Shown: one piece after another, positions 44,461-57,184 of the stretch
Layout of the letters: the number at the start of each line of letters is the position of its first letter
Position numbering within the stretch: the stretch's first letter is position 1
DNA from: Saururus chinensis
Lineage: Eukaryota; Streptophyta; Magnoliopsida; Piperales; Saururaceae
Direction of reading: 5' to 3'
DNA length: 64,000 bases
Assembly (NCBI GenBank): GCA_035235625.1
Contig: CP141150.1
Location: 8,370,001 to 8,434,000 of the forward strand
Position numbers and translations under genes: made by a program
Notes under the pieces: generated by a model
Database searches by the model: none
What the model was told of the DNA's origin: nothing
Seen by the model: the letters and a program-made list of their open reading frames with translations, nothing else

Positions 44461-45198
44461 TTCTAAATAATTTTCTTTTTTGAAAAAATATGCCATAATA
44501 CATTGAATGATATGTAGTGGAAATTTTTATTTGTTATGAGCATAAAATTATTCAAAAGTTAAATTGGGGACATGATATCACCATTTTTCACAAAGCGTGA
44601 CTTATGGTTCTATGATAATTATATTTTTAAAATTTCTAAGTAACTTTAAAAGAATCATAGGCTCTAGAGTCAGCAATTTGTCTGTCAATTATGTTTTAGT
44701 TAATATAAATGATAAATAACACTCTTGCATGCCTAATGTCAAACCTACGAAAGAACAAATAAATCAACAATTGAATGATAAGACTCCTCATACTGCTATG
44801 GCCTTCCCAAACCCTTTACATAATTTCTTCTTCCTAGGAAACCTACACCATAAAGGATGATGAGTATATGGGTATACTCAGTGTGATTGCAAAACTAAAA
44901 CAAAAATATTTGGACAAAAGTATGTCAAGAAGGAATTATTTGGGTAAATAAAAGCCAAGTCAAAACAAACATATATTTCAATGACACAATCATACTTACA
45001 AGCAAAAGAAATGCAACATCAGAAGGTTCTCTAGACACGATAGCCTTATCTAGGAGCTTACGGCTCACACTAAATATTGAACTACCACAAACTCAACTTC
45101 AGTCTCTTCTTGAAGCTATGCCCCACTCCATCCATGCCATAATGAAAAAAGGCCCATTAGGACACATGGATCCTAGTAGTCGAATTCCCAACTTCCAT
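44461..45198. mobile_element. LTR-like fragment inside the copia remnant
   Basis: The part from about 44860 (TGAGTATATGGGTATACTCAGTG) resembles the LTR at 62256-64000 (GGTATATGAATATACCCAGTG at about 62650). No clear ends are visible. It is interrupted at 45198 by the next LTR. Confidence 0.35.
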
Positions 45199-47562
45199 TG
45201 TCACGCACCATGACCCAAACTGGCCAGAAAGCATGTCAAGCCACATAAGTTATTGTGCACAGCCACCGCTTTATACAAAAGCAATTACTAGGAAAAATAA
45301 GGGAAATTAAACATAAGTTATTAAGCACAAGCATAAGTTTTCTTACACATATCTGAATTCCTAGTCATAAAGGAGCCCAAGCCTTCAAAAACATTAAACA
45401 AGTCCATAACTATAAAAAGAAGACTATTTCTCTCTCTCAACATACATAGCTATAAAGTCTCAAAGTTACATCACACATTAACTAGTAACCACCCCGTATT
45501 AGATGATCTATCCTTGCTCAACATCCCTTTAGTCTTTGTCTTGCTTGCAAAACAAGTCATCTTGATTACCTATGTGGCACAACCATGTAGAGAATCTCAG
45601 AGGGGTACCCAAAACCAGAACAACATAAAGGGGTGAGCATAGAACAGTAGGGGATTGTAAACATAGAGCTTACATTAGCACTGTAAAACATAATCTCAAC
45701 ATGCATAAAATAAACCTTATGCAATGCTAGAGTTAATATCTCAGTAATACATCAAATCTCTTACACAATATTGGTGTAAATATCTCGATCATGTGTTAAA
45801 TCCACCACAAAAAACTTGTGTAAAGATCTTAATAATGCATCATATTCCCTACACAAAACTTGTATAAATATATCAATATTGCATCATATAACAAACACCA
45901 AATTTGTGTAAATATCTCGATAATGCAACAAGTTCCCTACTCAAAACCTGCGTAATTATCTCAATAATATATCATATTTCATATACAAAACCTATGTAAA
46001 TATCTTGATAATGCATCAAGTTTCCTATACAAAACCTATGTAAATATCTAAATAATGCATCATAGTTCATACACAAAACCTGTGTAAATATCACAATAAT
46101 ACATCAAATAATATAATAAAGAAATCTTGGTACCCGAAGATTTTGAATACTTGCTTACCTTGTGTTCCAATATGAAAATACCAAAAGCAGCCTAACACTC
46201 CTATAAATAGGGAATGCCTTGATCAGCTAGTGCACACAGACAAACCAACCTAGAGCTTACTCTAAAAGTCTCAATAAGTATCTCTTAAGCTTAATCTTCT
46301 TAACTCAAGGAGGAACCCGCCGTTCGGAATGGAACCCTATCACTTTGGACAGAATACCCTGCACTTTTGGAATGAAAAGGCAATTCATTCAAAACCCGAC
46401 AAAACTAATCCAAAAAACCATGGCTAACCACGATAAAATATGGTTCACAACTAAACATGATTTAGAAAATAATTTTCATGATGTATGCAATATGATTCAT
46501 ATATAAATAAATTTATATGCATGCAAACATAATCATACTAATAAACAATTCCACAATGCATGTGGCATTGTTCATACATGAATAACATTATATGTATGCA
46601 GACATTCATGCTGTAACATGGTAATGTTTCACTAGTTACATGCAAGAGGCATGGTAAAACCATCAAAATTTAGTTTAAAATTAAACACATAAATCAAATT
46701 TTACATGGGTGATTGATCATGCCTTAAAAATAGCAGACAATAAGTTATGCGATTGACCATGTCATCAGGAGATCTATCGGCCCTAAAATGGAGTTCAAGA
46801 AAGGCATGCAGAGTGATCGATCTAGTATGCTACAAAAGTGAAGAGTAAGTAACATTTTGGATTGATCGCCCTTAGAGGCGATAGTTTGGCCAAGTGCAGA
46901 ATGATGAAAAACATCAATTTTTAAGCAATGCAAGTCTGATCATCCATCATAACTTCATAAAATTTTGCAGAAACATCATCTAAATATTAGTTATGATAAA
47001 TCCAACATAACTCATGCACATGTATGTCAAAATAACATCAAACTCATATGCAAGATGATCAATACTCACACATCCATCATGCATCAAGAGCAAGTTCAAT
47101 TACATAATCCATTGTGCTAATGCAAGTAAAATATTATCAAGAAAAAAACCCTTTACCTCTAATTAGTATATATTCTCTTCAATTTCCTCTCAAGATTAAA
47201 GAATCCCTAATCAATAAAGTAGGTTTCATTAGCCCTAAAAAAATTACATGTTTCCACCAAATAATGACTTAAAACCACTAGTAGCAAGACAAATCATGTA
47301 TTTCCTTATGAATGAACTCTAAACATGAAACACAAGGTTATGAACCAAGAACAAGGATTAGGGCTCTATAACATGGGCAAAATAAATGACTTTTAAGAAA
47401 AAGAAAACATGAAAATCAAGAACATAAAAAGAGGACATGTGAATCAACCCAAAAACTTAAAAAATCATGAAGTAGAATAACTTGGACTCACCTTGGATGA
47501 AACTAGAACGCATTCAATCCCATTAAGAGAGAAGTTAGAGCACATGCAACAATGGAATCTCA
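45199..47562 (-). mobile_element. Solo LTR (2364 bp) nested in the copia remnant
   Basis: The element runs TGTCACGCACC ... GGAATCTCA (TG...CA) with a perfect 5-bp duplication TCCAT (45194-45198 and 47563-47567). The left end is the inverted LTR 3' terminus, so it lies in minus orientation. It contains decayed CGATCGATC / GATCGCCC words (46745-46900) and a region of repeated TGTGTAAATATCTCGATAAT-type units at about 45760-46110. No internal genes. Confidence 0.8.
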
Positions 47563-47567
47563 TCCAT

Positions 47568-48750
47568 CCCAAAGAAAAGAGGAGGCCAACTTAGTTACTT
47601 ATATTAGTGAATGGGTAAGTGGGCTTGCATAGGCCCAAACCCTTATGTTAGAATTTACTAAAATGAATGTGACAAAACCCAAGCCCATTTAAGAATTCAA
47701 ATAAAGGTCAATGGCTCAAGAAATTGGTGGGATGACTTGGATGGTCGTGGCTTCTAGAGTAGGGTCTGCTTCTTCAAAATAAGGAAATGTATAGAAATTA
47801 TAACAAGTAATGTGATAACTTGTGGTTCATGCTAGACACTAACATACTCCATGAGTATTTCTACCTCATAACTAAAATGGGTCTGTCACACCTTAGATAA
47901 ACATCCGATAAAACCAGTCCCACCAATTCTCCACTAAAAATTGAAAATAATACTAAAATTTTTTATAATTACTCTAAACCATCAATACAACCAAAGCAAA
48001 CAAAAAAATATAAAACTTATGAATCTCAAATCTATGATAATTAAAACCTCTTGTTTTGTACTCCACTAGACTAGTCATTTTTTTATGTTGTGTTTTGTTT
48101 CATTTGAACCTAACTCCTAGGACATAGGGAATAGTCCTATGTACAACTCCTACCTTTGAACAGCTGAAAGACCATGATCATGTTTTATATTATGTGTTTT
48201 CGTCTACACGGCTAAAACGACTCGCTTCATGAGCCAACCTGACACCAAGAACCTTTGTCGGTTTTAGGTAACTATTCATCAAGGATTTATACACATGCAT
48301 TGTGGTTTACTTACCCCTATGTAATACATATTTATCATTCAATCATGCATTCAAATACAACTAAACCATGTTATTATATAATTATTAAATAGCATAGACA
48401 TTGATATAAATCAATTAGAATCTCAAAACATTAGGTACCATTGGTAACTTCACCGATGTGTCAGCCACAATATCAATGACCATCTACGTTCCACTAATGT
48501 GTCGAACCCCTACCATCTTCCTACACTCAGCTCACTAGTCATATTAGAAAATCCTCTCCTCAATCCAGCATTGTCCAATTCCTCTCATGCTTCAAATTGG
48601 ACCTGCAAATCACTCTGTCTCAATTTTTCCCCACCCTTGTCTACGCCAACTTCTCCACATCGAGTCCATCCCATGATTACTTAGAACTTTAGATGACACA
48701 CACACAAGCTCAAGATTCTCTCTTGTGTCTACAATCTTGATTCCTCCTTC
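47568..48750 (-). mobile_element. LTR fragment of the TGTCA family
   Basis: At 47886 TGTCACACC follows GGGTC and looks like an inverted LTR terminus. 48210-48320 (GTTTACTTACCCCTATGTAA) and 48430-48520 (CTTCACCGATGTGTCAGCC) match 63006-63330 of the LTR at the right edge of the window. The interval 47568-47885 contains nothing recognisable. Confidence 0.45.
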
Positions 48751-49486
48751 ATTTTTTACAACATCCTAAAAAAAATTTATTGATGACAAGCCATGATCAT
48801 GATCAAAGAGTTTAATGCTATCATCGTAATAATACTTGGCATCTTGTAACTAGATATCATAGGATGTAACTAGATGTTCAGAGTTAAATAAAAAGTAAAT
48901 TGAACCATAATGCATCACAAAATATAGTTAGTGGCTAAATCTTTTCATCAATAATATAGTTTAGATTATGTTGAAACGTTTAGCCAGATGATCAGACCTC
49001 ATTAGCCATCTCAAATACTTAACTCGATGTCCATAACACCTTTCTCCTTGGGGTTTTACATGAAGAAGTATACATGCGCTAACCTCCTAAATTCATCCAT
49101 CCTCAATACTAACTACATATGTTGCATCCAAAAATCTTTATATGGTTTAAAACAAGCCCACAAGTATGGTTTCAGAAATTTAGTCACTTTCTATTTCAAC
49201 AAGGCTTTATCCAAAAATAAATTAGACACGTCTCTCTTCTTCTACCAATCAAACTAAGGGTATGGTTTCACTCCTATCATCACAAGAAACAACACCACTT
49301 TCATCACGTGCTTATACACCAACATGTCCAAGTTTTTGGCTATAAAATAGCTTGGACCCTTAAAATTATTCTTTGGTATACAAGTCCACAGAGATGCCAC
49401 TAATCTCTATCTAAACCAATCTAAACACGCCTAGTCCTTACTCCAAAAGGCCAATTTCTTTTACACTAAATCAGCCTCTAACCAAT

Positions 49487-49669
49487 TGAAGCTTTTTTTA
49501 TGCTCTCCATGAGCGTAGCATAAGCTATGCATGGGATCTTTTCATTTAGGAGACTAGTGCACGTTAGCATTAGTCAGCGTACTTTAGCGCATATGTCGTC
49601 GATCTTAAATATCAAGGGCTCCCATGTGCGCTAGGTTTGTTGTTAGTGGGAAACATGAAAAATGCTTCC
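49487..49669. mobile_element. MITE of the GGAAGCATTTTT family, copy 2, in copia
   Basis: The ends are GAAGCTTTTTTTATGCTC and, inverted, GGGAAGCATTTTTCATG. The flanks TAACCAATT and TAACCCAAC could be a decayed 9-bp target duplication. The interior shares CACGTTAGCATTAGTCAG-type words with the other copies. Confidence 0.7.
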
Positions 49670-50198
49670 CTAACCCAACTGCTACAAAACTCTCAAAAAC
49701 CCAAGCTTCTCCATTAGACAATCCAACTAGTTTAGCCAATTTGTGGGTGGCCTTCAATATTTAATTCGTACCCGATATGATATCACATTCAGCGTCAACC
49801 CGACTGTGTCAAAAAAAGCATGCCCCCACCAACATTAATCTCACTGCAACAAGGTGAATTCTTCGCTATATCAAAGGATCACTCTCCTATAGTCTCCACT
49901 TCTCGTCCAAATTCCTACACCTTCAAGCATGCTCAAATTCTGATTTGGCCATTGACCCAAATGATAGAAAATCCATTACTAGTTCATGCATATTTTTTAA
50001 AAATAATTTCATCAACCAACTATTTCTCGATTAAATACTGAAGTTGAATAATGAGCCTTAGCTTTCATAACTATTGAACTCAAATGGTTGCACTATTTAC
50101 TTCAAGAACTTCATCTTCCCTACAAGATTACTCCAATGTATTCCCTACAAGATTCCTCCAACATTACATTGTGACAATTTAAGTGCCACTTACCTTGT

Positions 50199-50370
50199 GA
50201 AGCATTTTTTATGCTCCACTTTGACAATGAGATAGTGTACACGCTAGCGCACATTAATGTCAGTACTCGCACTAATGTTCCCTAGCATGTGCGCAATCGA
50301 TCTAGATAAAGAGTTCCCTTGCATTCCTTACTCTTGGCTCATTGTCAAGGTAGAGTATTAAAAATACTTC
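50199..50370. mobile_element. MITE of the GGAAGCATTTTT family, copy 3, in copia RNase H
   Basis: A 172-bp element with inverted ends of about 32 bp (GAAGCATTTTTTATGCTCCA ... and, inverted, GAAGTATTTTTAATACTCTA ...), continuing into TTGACAATGAG on both arms. It separates CDNLSATYL from YSKHLDID of the copia protein, which proves insertion. Confidence 0.85.
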
Positions 50371-50570
50371 CTATCCATACATTCTACTCTAAACATTTGG
50401 ACATTGATCATCACTTTATGTGTGAGAGAATTGCCTCCAAAAATTGCCGCTCGAGTTTGTCAACTCACATGATCATCTCACATGTTTCTTCACCAAAAGT
50501 CTAGCAACTCCAATACTCAATTACTTAAGAAGCAAGAATCACATCAACTAGACTTCAATTGAGCTTGACG

Positions 50571-51344
50571 GGGTAATAACAATGTATATGATTCAAATCA
50601 GCTCCAACCATTATATCCAGCTTCTAGAAGGCTTCAAACTCATCTAGGGATATTCAATATTTCTCTTTTTTTTTTTATCAAACTCTGACACTATATTGCT
50701 AATAAGGGAATTAGGGAATTCCATGAAACTTATTGTTGCTCTGCCATTGGATGATAAGAAAAAAGAGAAGAGGATAGAACCTTCAGAATCAGCACCAAGG
50801 GTTTTTTGGCATATGCACCAGACTAAGGGAACTCTCAGAAAGAGGGATCAGAGTCATCACCCATCAAGAGGACGCAACATTCATGGGCTCTAATCATCAA
50901 CTACTTTCCCACTTAGTATTTAGCCTTTTCAAATAGGCCTACATAGGGTCTTGTATAAACCTCAACATTTAAAAAAAATATCAATTATGTTGTTTATTTA
51001 AGGATTTTTTCCATATTACTTGGCCAAGATACAAATATTCTATATTCTCTAGATTTTAACACTTAATCTCATATGACTTGGTTTAAGACAAATATACCCA
51101 TAGGTCTAAATGAACTCATACCTAAGCTCTTACCTTATTAATGAGTAGTGAAAGGGGTGGGGTATCAGTCTAGTGGGGAAGTGTTATCGGTGATGAATTA
51201 CTAATGATGGCTCACCGGTGGTGACTTGTCGGCAGGTGGCAGAAGTGGTAAAATCGTCATTTCTTCATTTTTTTCCTCAATGGAAACTTTCCAGGTCGAA
51301 AAAAATCATCATTTCTCAGTGTCGGTGACCCATCTTCCAACATA
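50571..51344 (+). mobile_element. Possible start of the copia 3' LTR, then unclassified sequence
   Basis: After the purine tract the sequence TAACAATGTATATGATTC looks like a copia LTR start (usually TGTT...). No right end or matching 5' LTR was found. The ORF at 50696-50893 has no recognisable domain. Confidence 0.4.
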
Positions 51345-52512
51345 ATGGATAAAGTGACTCATAATATGATGTGGCTCGTTTCACATCAACGATAATGCAA
51401 TTTGTCAATAATACGTTTTATTGATTATACGATATATGTCATATTATGTTAACGATAACATGATGTGTTCTTTACACTAGAGACCCATAATATGATTTGG
51501 TTCATATTATATATATGGTAACACGGCATGTCAACAATATGTGTTATTGATAATATGATATGTTCCATATCGCATATACGATAACACGATATCCATCATA
51601 TCATGTTAACAATAGCATGTTGACAACCCATAATATGATATCCTCCATATCGCATATATGATATTCAGCATAACATGTTAATGGTAACACAACATGTGTT
51701 CTTGAGTTAGCGACTGATAATACGATATGCTCCATATCGCATATATAATAACACAATATTCGTCATATAGTATTAACGATAATATAATATGTGAGTTCTT
51801 TGAACTAATGACCCATAATACGATATGTTTCATATCGCATATACGCTAACACGACATGTCAATAATACATGTTATTTATAATACGATATGCTCCATATCG
51901 CATATACAATAACACGACATGTCAATAATACATGTTATTGATAATACAATATGTTCCATATCGCATATACAATAACACGATATTCATCATAGCGTGTTAA
52001 CGATAACATGATATTCATCATAGCGTGTTAATGATAACATGATATTCATCATAGCGTGTTAACGATAATACGATATGTGTTCTTTGAGCCGATACTTAAC
52101 CTATAGTACAATATCCTCCATATTGCATATACGATAACATAATATTTGCCATATCGTGTTAACAATAACACGATATGTGTTCTTTGAGCTGCCAATCCAT
52201 AATACGATATGCTCTATATCGCATATATGATAACATGATATTTATCATATCGTGTTAACGATAACACGATGTGTCCTTTGAGTCAGTGGTCCATAATACG
52301 ATATGCTACATATCACATATATGATAATATGATATTCGCCATATAATGTTAATGAAAACACGATATATGTGTTCTTTGAGCCAGCAGCCCATATGCTTCA
52401 TATCGCATATATGATAACATAACATGTTAATAATATGTGTTATTGACGATATGCTCCATATCATATATAAGATAACATGATATGCATTTTTTGCGTGTAT
52501 TCGAAAACATGA
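51345..52512. repeat. CGATAT-rich palindromic tandem array
   Basis: About ten irregular units of roughly 70-150 bp, each with CCATAATACGATATGCTCCA, CATATCGCATATACGATAAC, then a palindromic part around TCGTGTTAACGATAACACGA, and often TGTGTTCTTTGAGC. Spacing varies because parts of units are deleted or repeated (ATGATATTCATCATAGCGTG is repeated three times near 52000-52060). Noncoding. Confidence 0.85.
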
Positions 52513-54680
52513 CATTCACGACAATTGCCAATAATTGTTATTGATACAAGTGTTCATTAAGTCAGGATGAAAGCCTCTAAGATAGTGTACATGCTTACAT
52601 AAGATGTTCTATACAATAACACTTGCATACAAAAAATCATACTAGAGTCCCTCTTTGCATAGTAGGGTAAGAGGCTATCATGGCTTTTATACAATGTCTT
52701 TCCTTAGCATCCACATCCTTCTCTATTCTTACATAACCTTGTTCTCTCTGTGTAGTCCCCAAAGATTCAGTTTTGGAGTTGCAGGTTGATCTCCTTTGTA
52801 GGGATAAGTAGTTTATGTAGTTAGAAATTTTTTGATGAAAATTAAAGAAGAGTGATGTCCGATATAGTGAGGGAGACCGACAATCACCAGACAGAAATCT
52901 TCGCTGTTGATGAGAATTGCTGAGCGAAAATCACATATCACCACTGAGCTCTGATCACCTCTTTGCTTATGCGTCATCGCGATTGGTTTACATGATTTTA
53001 AACCCTAACCCTTGTTGTAGAGGTATTTTGGTCTAATTTATTTAAAATATCGTGTAAACCTAGGTTCTATAGAATGTTTTTTACAAAACTAAAGAATATG
53101 AAATATTTGCATCTTATATTAGGTAATATGGAAAAAACTTTTGTTTTAAAGGGTATGTGTTTTTCTATTTTTTAATATATTAACTAAAATCCCCCTAAAT
53201 TTGAGGGAAAGTTAATAGTAATAATAATAATTAAAATAGTAACCTCAGCACAACCTGAAAAGTCTAATATATTTGAGCTCATTTGGACATATAGGCCCTT
53301 TGTTGCAACAATTCAGTCTCACATTCAAATCAATGCTTAGCATTGTATTCTCTATTTTAATTCCATATAGCATTTGTAAGAATTAACAGGAATTTGAAAA
53401 TCACCTTTAATAATAGGGGTATATCATATTTAAGACCATTTTAATATGTGAGACCCACTCGTATAACCACATCAAATCTCCATCATTGATGGTGGTCTCC
53501 AAAAGTACTCTTGAAACTTGAAGAATAGCTAATACTCTCTCCGTCTCATATTAATATATTTATTTAATTTTTTAAAATATGTTAAAGTTAATTTATTTTA
53601 AATTTTAAAAAATTAAATAAGACAATTAATTTAAGATAGTGGACAACCTTAAATGATCTTTCAAAAATATTTTTATGACCACTTACCATGACCAAAATAT
53701 ATAACCAATAAACATATGGAGTGAAACCCTGGACCCGATGGATTTGGTTCCGAAAATTTTCTCTACATTATGTGACAACCACTTATTATTAGTCATTATA
53801 TTTTGGTCATGAAAATTAGTCGTGCATAAGTCCTCTTTGTTAAGGCATCAAAGTATTTTTAGATAGCTTTTGACAGGCTGTTTATGTTCATTATAATCCC
53901 ATAAAGCTGTCACATTAATTTAGGCCTTGCTTATCCTATTTTTTTCGCACTTTCCAGGTTGTAAAATTATGCATTCAACCAAGAGTCAGATCAATCTTCT
54001 GCAACATCGTACTAAAAGAGAAAAATCTTAGCTCATATACACTTTTATAAAAGATCTTGAGGATCCCATTAGAAGCATGCTGATCTTGAATCCAATCTCA
54101 AGTCGGCCTGGCAGTGTTCTTGGTCATATTTTTAGCGTTAGATTGACCACAAAAATGCAGCCATCCATCCATTTGTCTGTTATTTCTATTTCCTTCAGTT
54201 CAAAGAAAGAAGAGATGACAACCAAGAAAATAAAACAGGGACGGATCCAAGTCCTTTTGATTTGGTCCCCCCTTCCTTCCTCTCTAGTTCTTCTTCCACC
54301 TCTTCTCTTCCTCTTTCTACGACCTTTTATTTTCTTCTTTTTTAGGGTATAAATAGACGAACATAGATACAGGTAAAACATGTCCACAACCATTTATTTT
54401 TATGCAAACAAAATATTGATCTGTCCATATATATCCATGACGGGCACGAACAAAAATAAACAAACACAACTAAAATTAAGTAAAAATTTACCATAGACTA
54501 CTTTACTCTTAAATTAAAAATATTAATAAATAATTAATTAAAAATAAATTATCATAATAAAAAAATAATTTAATATAATAAATAAATAAATAATATTATA
54601 AAAAAATATAAGTATAACATATATTTTTTACAATGTCATATTCTTATAAAGATTAATTATATAATATAAATAATAATTTG

Positions 54681-54712
<32 letters not shown>

Positions 54713-55033
54713 TTATATTGGCCGATGTAGACAAGTTATGGACATGTCCATTTAAGTGCAAAGAGATGCGGGCACTGAACAAACGGACGTCATTTATGCT
54801 CCTATTCTTCTTCCACTTCTCTTCCCTGATTTTGGACCACATTGAAACTGATAAAAAATAAAAACAGACACCAACAATTTAATTTTTAAAAATGAAAATT
54901 AACAACAAAAAAAAGAAAACGCTACAACTCTCCTACTCGCTACACTGACACGACAAATCTCCTCCAACGACTTTCAAACGGGCTTAATGGCGGGCGCTTA
55001 TTCCAAAAGCCGCTTACGGCTTTTTGCTGTCTC
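52513..55033. other. Intergenic between the array and arginine decarboxylase
   Basis: No gene was recognised. A Stowaway-like fragment lies at 53533-53640 (TACTCTCTCCGTCTCATATT) and an (AT)n run at 54680-54709. The last few hundred bases should contain the 3' UTR of the minus-strand decarboxylase. Confidence 0.45.
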
Positions 55034-57184
55034 TCAAGCGCAGCAGTAGGTCGTCGTCGTCGCCGCCGCCCACTCCTCCTCCCCTACGCCGTCGTCCTGG
55101 CCGCCCCCCGCGTACGAGACGCCGCAGGCCACCGCGACCCCGGTCGGGGCGAGGTAAGGCATGGAGTTGAAGGCGCGGGCGAGGGCCGCGCCGCCGTCCT
55201 CCACCTCGCTCAGTTCCTCCGCCCTGCACTTTAGCGCCGCGAACATGAGCTCCGGTTCGTGCTGCATCGCCCGGAGGACGTCTGCGCACGACGGACCCGG
55301 GACTGCCCGGGTCACCGCGAAGCCGTGCGGCCCATCGCACTGCGCCACACGCACCACGCTCGGCCCTCCGAACAGGTTGTGCAGCCCCCCGAGCGCCTCC
55401 TGGTAGGCCCCGCCCAAAAACATCCCCAAGTAGTAACCGCCGCCGCATCCCTCGCTGCCCGCCGCCATCTCGTGCAGAGGCAGGCTGGTGGCGCCACCGA
55501 TGAACTTGTCGACTTTGCCGTCGCTATCGCAGGTGAGGTCGGAAAGCACCGCCCTGACGGTGGGCTGCTCGTCCAGGCGGTGGATGGGCATGATCGGGAA
55601 GAGCTGCCCGATGGCCCAGAAGTCCGGGATCGAGGTGAAGATAGACAGATTCACATGGTAGGTTCTCACCGGATCGGCCGCACCGATAGCCTTCGCCACC
55701 AGATCGCATATCCCGTCCACCGCCGCAAGGTGCTCCAGGTCGACAGCCCCCTCTCTGAACTGGTCCACGCACCGCCGCTTCAGCTGGTCCGCGTACAGCA
55801 GGCACGCTTCGAGCTCCCCACGGACGGCCGCAGAAGTTAGGTTCCGGTAGTCGGCGCGCGCCTCCTCCGGAAGCACCTCCGCTAGATATCGGAGGTCGAA
55901 AGGAGGCACCCCCGCCTCGGCCGCGGATGCGGAGACAGCTTCGAAGACGAGGACAGAATGATGGGAGACAAGCGCGCGGCCGCTTTCACTGCACAGTACC
56001 GGGTGGCGGACGAACTTTTGGTCGCAGGCATTGCGGATGGCCTGGACGACGGCGGAGGCATACTCTTCGAGACCGTACCCCACCGACATGTCCGAGTCCG
56101 GGGAGTGCGAGCCGTCGTAGTCGATTCCGAGCCCGCCGCCGATGTCGATGACGCGCATGTTGGCGCCGAGGCGGGCAAGCTCGCAGTAGATGTGCGCAGC
56201 CTCGCCCACCCCCTCGGAGAGGAGGGCGGTGGAGGGGATCTGCGAGCCGATGTGGAAATGCAGGAGCTGGAGGCAGTCGAGCATCTCCGCCTCCCGGAGC
56301 TTCCGTGCCACGGACAGGATTTGGGTCGTGGTGAGCCCGAACTTCCCTTTCTCCCCCGACGTCGACCCGAAGTGGCCGGAGTGCTTGGTCCGCAGCTTCG
56401 CCCTCAGGCCGATGACCGGACGGACGCCGAGTTTCTCGCTCATGTCGATGACCAGATCGATTTCCTCCTCCTGCTCCAGCACGATAACGGTGTTGAGAGC
56501 CAATTTCCTGGCCATGAGAGCGAGCGAGATGTAGTCGGCATCTTTGTAGCCATTACAGACGAGGAAAGCTTCGGGGCTGCCCTTCACGAGGCAGCTCATG
56601 GCGAGAAGGAGCTCCGGCTTGGAGCCGGCCTCAAGACCGAACCGGAAGGGGGAGCCGAACTCGACGACATCCTCGACGACGAACCGGTCCTGGTTGCACT
56701 TGACGGGGTAGACGCCCTGGTAATGGGACTCGTATCCGTGGACGCGAACGGCGAGGTCGAAGGCGGACTGGAGAGAGCACAGGCGGCTGCGGAGGACGTC
56801 AGGGAGGCGCACGATGAGCGGCAGAGGGAGGCCCAGCCCGCCTACAGACTTTGGTGCGGCCGCCCGGCGGACGACCTTCATCAGATCCACCTCCTGGTGG
56901 GGGAGCGTCCCGGCGCCGTGGGGGCGGACGGCCACGTTCCCGGCGGCGTTGACAGAGAAGTAGGGCTCGCCCCAGGCGTCGAGCCGGTATAGCGCAGCGG
57001 AGAGATCCGCAGACCACGAGACCGGGAACGCCGTGGTGCCGGAAGAGGCGGATAGGGCAGTTGTCATCGCCGGAGGAGCGCCGGAGAATGTCTCCGGCGC
57101 GGGAAGAGAGCTATCCCCAGCGATGGCGGCGTAGCCAGGAGGGAGCGCGGCGGCGGCGTCTACGCAGCACGCCAGGGCCGGCAT
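55034..57184 (-). CDS. ADC: Arginine decarboxylase, intronless
   Basis: This 716-residue PLP-dependent group IV decarboxylase converts arginine to agmatine and CO2, the first step of the plant ADC route to putrescine. The start is the ATG at 57184 (MPALACC, as in Arabidopsis ADC1, which starts MPALA). The frame is open a little further, but only to a TTG. The PLP lysine is K162 in GVYPVKCNQ. Other landmarks are [46 protein letters not shown], the glycine loop [13 protein letters not shown] and [15 protein letters not shown]. The catalytic cysteine is C552 in LTCDSDGK. The N-terminal 60 residues are Ala/Pro-rich and variable, and the C-terminus is Gly/Ala-rich. Plant ADC genes are normally intronless. 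The coding region is very GC-rich, giving long antisense ORFs that should be ignored. Confidence 0.96.
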   Translation of the reverse strand: MPALACCVDAAAALPPGYAAIAGDSSLPAPETFSGAPPAMTTALSASSGTTAFPVSWSADLSAALYRLDAWGEPYFSVNAAGNVAVRPHGAGTLPHQEVDLMKVVRRAAAPKSVGGLGLPLPLIVRLPDVLRSRLCSLQSAFDLAVRVHGYESHYQGVYPVKCNQDRFVVEDVVEFGSPFRFGLEAGSKPELLLAMSCLVKGSPEAFLVCNGYKDADYISLALMARKLALNTVIVLEQEEEIDLVIDMSEKLGVRPVIGLRAKLRTKHSGHFGSTSGEKGKFGLTTTQILSVARKLREAEMLDCLQLLHFHIGSQIPSTALLSEGVGEAAHIYCELARLGANMRVIDIGGGLGIDYDGSHSPDSDMSVGYGLEEYASAVVQAIRNACDQKFVRHPVLCSESGRALVSHHSVLVFEAVSASAAEAGVPPFDLRYLAEVLPEEARADYRNLTSAAVRGELEACLLYADQLKRRCVDQFREGAVDLEHLAAVDGICDLVAKAIGAADPVRTYHVNLSIFTSIPDFWAIGQLFPIMPIHRLDEQPTVRAVLSDLTCDSDGKVDKFIGGATSLPLHEMAAGSEGCGGGYYLGMFLGGAYQEALGGLHNLFGGPSVVRVAQCDGPHGFAVTRAVPGPSCADVLRAMQHEPELMFAALKCRAEELSEVEDGGAALARAFNSMPYLAPTGVAVACGVSYAGGGQDDGVGEEEWAAATTTTYCCA

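Larger units (their letters stand above)
48930..50570 (+). pseudogene. Ty1/copia remnant: reverse transcriptase and RNase H
   Basis: The plus strand reads, with stops and frame changes, LVAKSFHQ, LDYVETFSQMIRP, CCIQKSLYGLKQA (RT, 49120-49160), DTSLFFYQ, FGIQVHRDATNLYLNQSKHA, VGGLQYLIRTRYDITFSVNP, DPNDRKSITSSCIF, CDNLSATYL and YSKHLDIDHHFMCERIAS. This is the canonical order of copia RVT_2 and RNase H. Two MITEs interrupt it at points that rejoin perfectly in protein order. It ends at a purine-rich GAGCTTGACGGGGTAA, the likely polypurine tract. The element is clearly dead. Confidence 0.88.

Noticed and set aside
51345-52512. Possible CRISPR array
   Set aside because: The units are irregular and palindrome-rich without spacers, no cas genes are present, and the genome is a plant nuclear one.
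55958-56992. 344-codon ORF antisense to arginine decarboxylase
   Set aside because: It is a by-product of high GC content in the sense gene, and the sense protein has every ADC motif.
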